From an uncultured Rhodanobacteraceae bacterium (GTDB taxonomy: Bacteria; Pseudomonadota; Gammaproteobacteria; Xanthomonadales; SZUA-5), in contig CALEZI010000180.1 of the NCBI GenBank assembly GCA_937928755.1, forward strand, positions 1-14,885: DNA of 14,885 bases. Reading direction: 5' to 3'. A program made the translations under genes and the position numbers. Shown piece by piece: positions 14,779 through 14,885 of this stretch (positions are counted from its first letter, which is position 1; every line of letters begins with the position of its first letter). The notes under the pieces are model-generated. The model did not search any database and was not told the origin of the DNA. It was given only the letters and a program-made list of their open reading frames with translations.

Positions 14779-14858
14779 ACGCCCTTGCTTCGGCTCCTGG
14801 TGTGCAGACTTGTCTCGACGCCCTTGCTTTGGCTCCTGGTGGGTCCAGACTTGTCTGG
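14779..14858. repeat. Two tandem palindromic units of about 40 bp
   Basis: Unit 1 (14779-14817, 39 bp) and unit 2 (14818-14858, 41 bp) both begin ACGCCCTTGCTT, continue GGCTCCTGGTG and end with CAGACTTGTCT; they differ by a few substitutions and a two-base indel. The end of each unit is palindromic; in unit 2 it extends to GTCCAGAC-TT-GTCTGGAC (14843-14860). An inverted copy of the unit start follows at 14873-14885 (AAAGCAAGAGCGT, 12 of 13 matches), so the array changes orientation at the window edge and is cut there. Confidence 0.75.
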
Positions 14859-14885
14859 ACGCTTTCTCTTTGAAAGCAAGAGCGT

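Larger units (their letters stand above)
14567..14885. other. Non-coding stretch at the right edge with hairpins and tandem units
   Basis: No frame here has the strongly G/C third positions or recognisable motifs of a gene. A minus-strand frame (14469-14879) and a + frame (14573-14755) are open but encode low-complexity basic peptides. The stretch holds a 7-bp hairpin (14632-14649) and, from 14779, palindromic repeat units that continue past the window end. It looks like an intergenic repeat region. Confidence 0.6.

Noticed and set aside
14843..14860. Intrinsic terminator at the GTCCAGAC-TT-GTCTGGAC palindrome
   Set aside because: The loop is only two bases and no uniform T-run follows; the palindrome is part of the repeat unit.
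14779..14885. CRISPR array
   Set aside because: The units are contiguous without spacers, diverge from one another and switch orientation. No cas gene is present.

Overview
The window is GC-rich, densely coded DNA, most likely from a gammaproteobacterium of the Xanthomonadales/Lysobacterales (Rhodanobacteraceae- or Dokdonella-like). This placement is inferred from codon use, from a secreted protein ending in an 'IFRNGFE' tail of the kind I remember from that order, from a TPR-GGDEF cyclase, and from a dispersed palindromic repeat. No taxonomic marker gene is present. I see no rRNA, tRNA, CRISPR array, transposase, phage gene or recognisable defence system.

Layout: (1) 285-4438, + strand: a large secreted modular protein (P-domain, InlB-like repeat, Asp-box beta-propeller, C-terminal tail), followed by a secreted PQQ-type beta-propeller protein; together they look like an export-related pair. 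(2) 4510-5799, +: a soluble GTPase with a C-terminal DUF697 domain. (3) 5904-6838, +: a cupin and a GNAT acetyltransferase sharing a 4-bp GTGA overlap. A possible truncated ORF follows at 6795-6914 and runs into a palindromic repeat element (6908-7030). (4) 7024-9140: a LysR regulator on the - strand, divergent from an NTF2-like protein and a short-chain dehydrogenase joined by an ATGA overlap. The AT-rich divergent region carries two inverted repeats that are good operator candidates. (5) 9307-10461, -: a multi-pass membrane diguanylate cyclase with a nine-C homopolymer just upstream of its start. (6) 10709-11683, -: an exported cysteine-rich protein of unknown function. (7) 11863-12234, -: a VOC/bleomycin-resistance-like protein, divergent from (8) 12410-14566, +: an exported-sensor TPR-TM-GGDEF diguanylate cyclase. 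(9) 14567-14885: non-coding DNA with hairpins and about 40-bp palindromic tandem units that run off the window end.

Functionally this looks like an ordinary chromosomal region with several small independent units: secreted propeller proteins, a LysR-controlled oxidoreductase pair, and two c-di-GMP synthases that both lack the RxxD inhibitory site. I did not find a convincing previously undescribed multi-gene system. The points most worth a second look are the repeat that supplies stop codons to reading frames on both sides, the homopolymer at the cyclase start, the C-terminal tail of the first protein, and the palindromic repeat units at the right edge.
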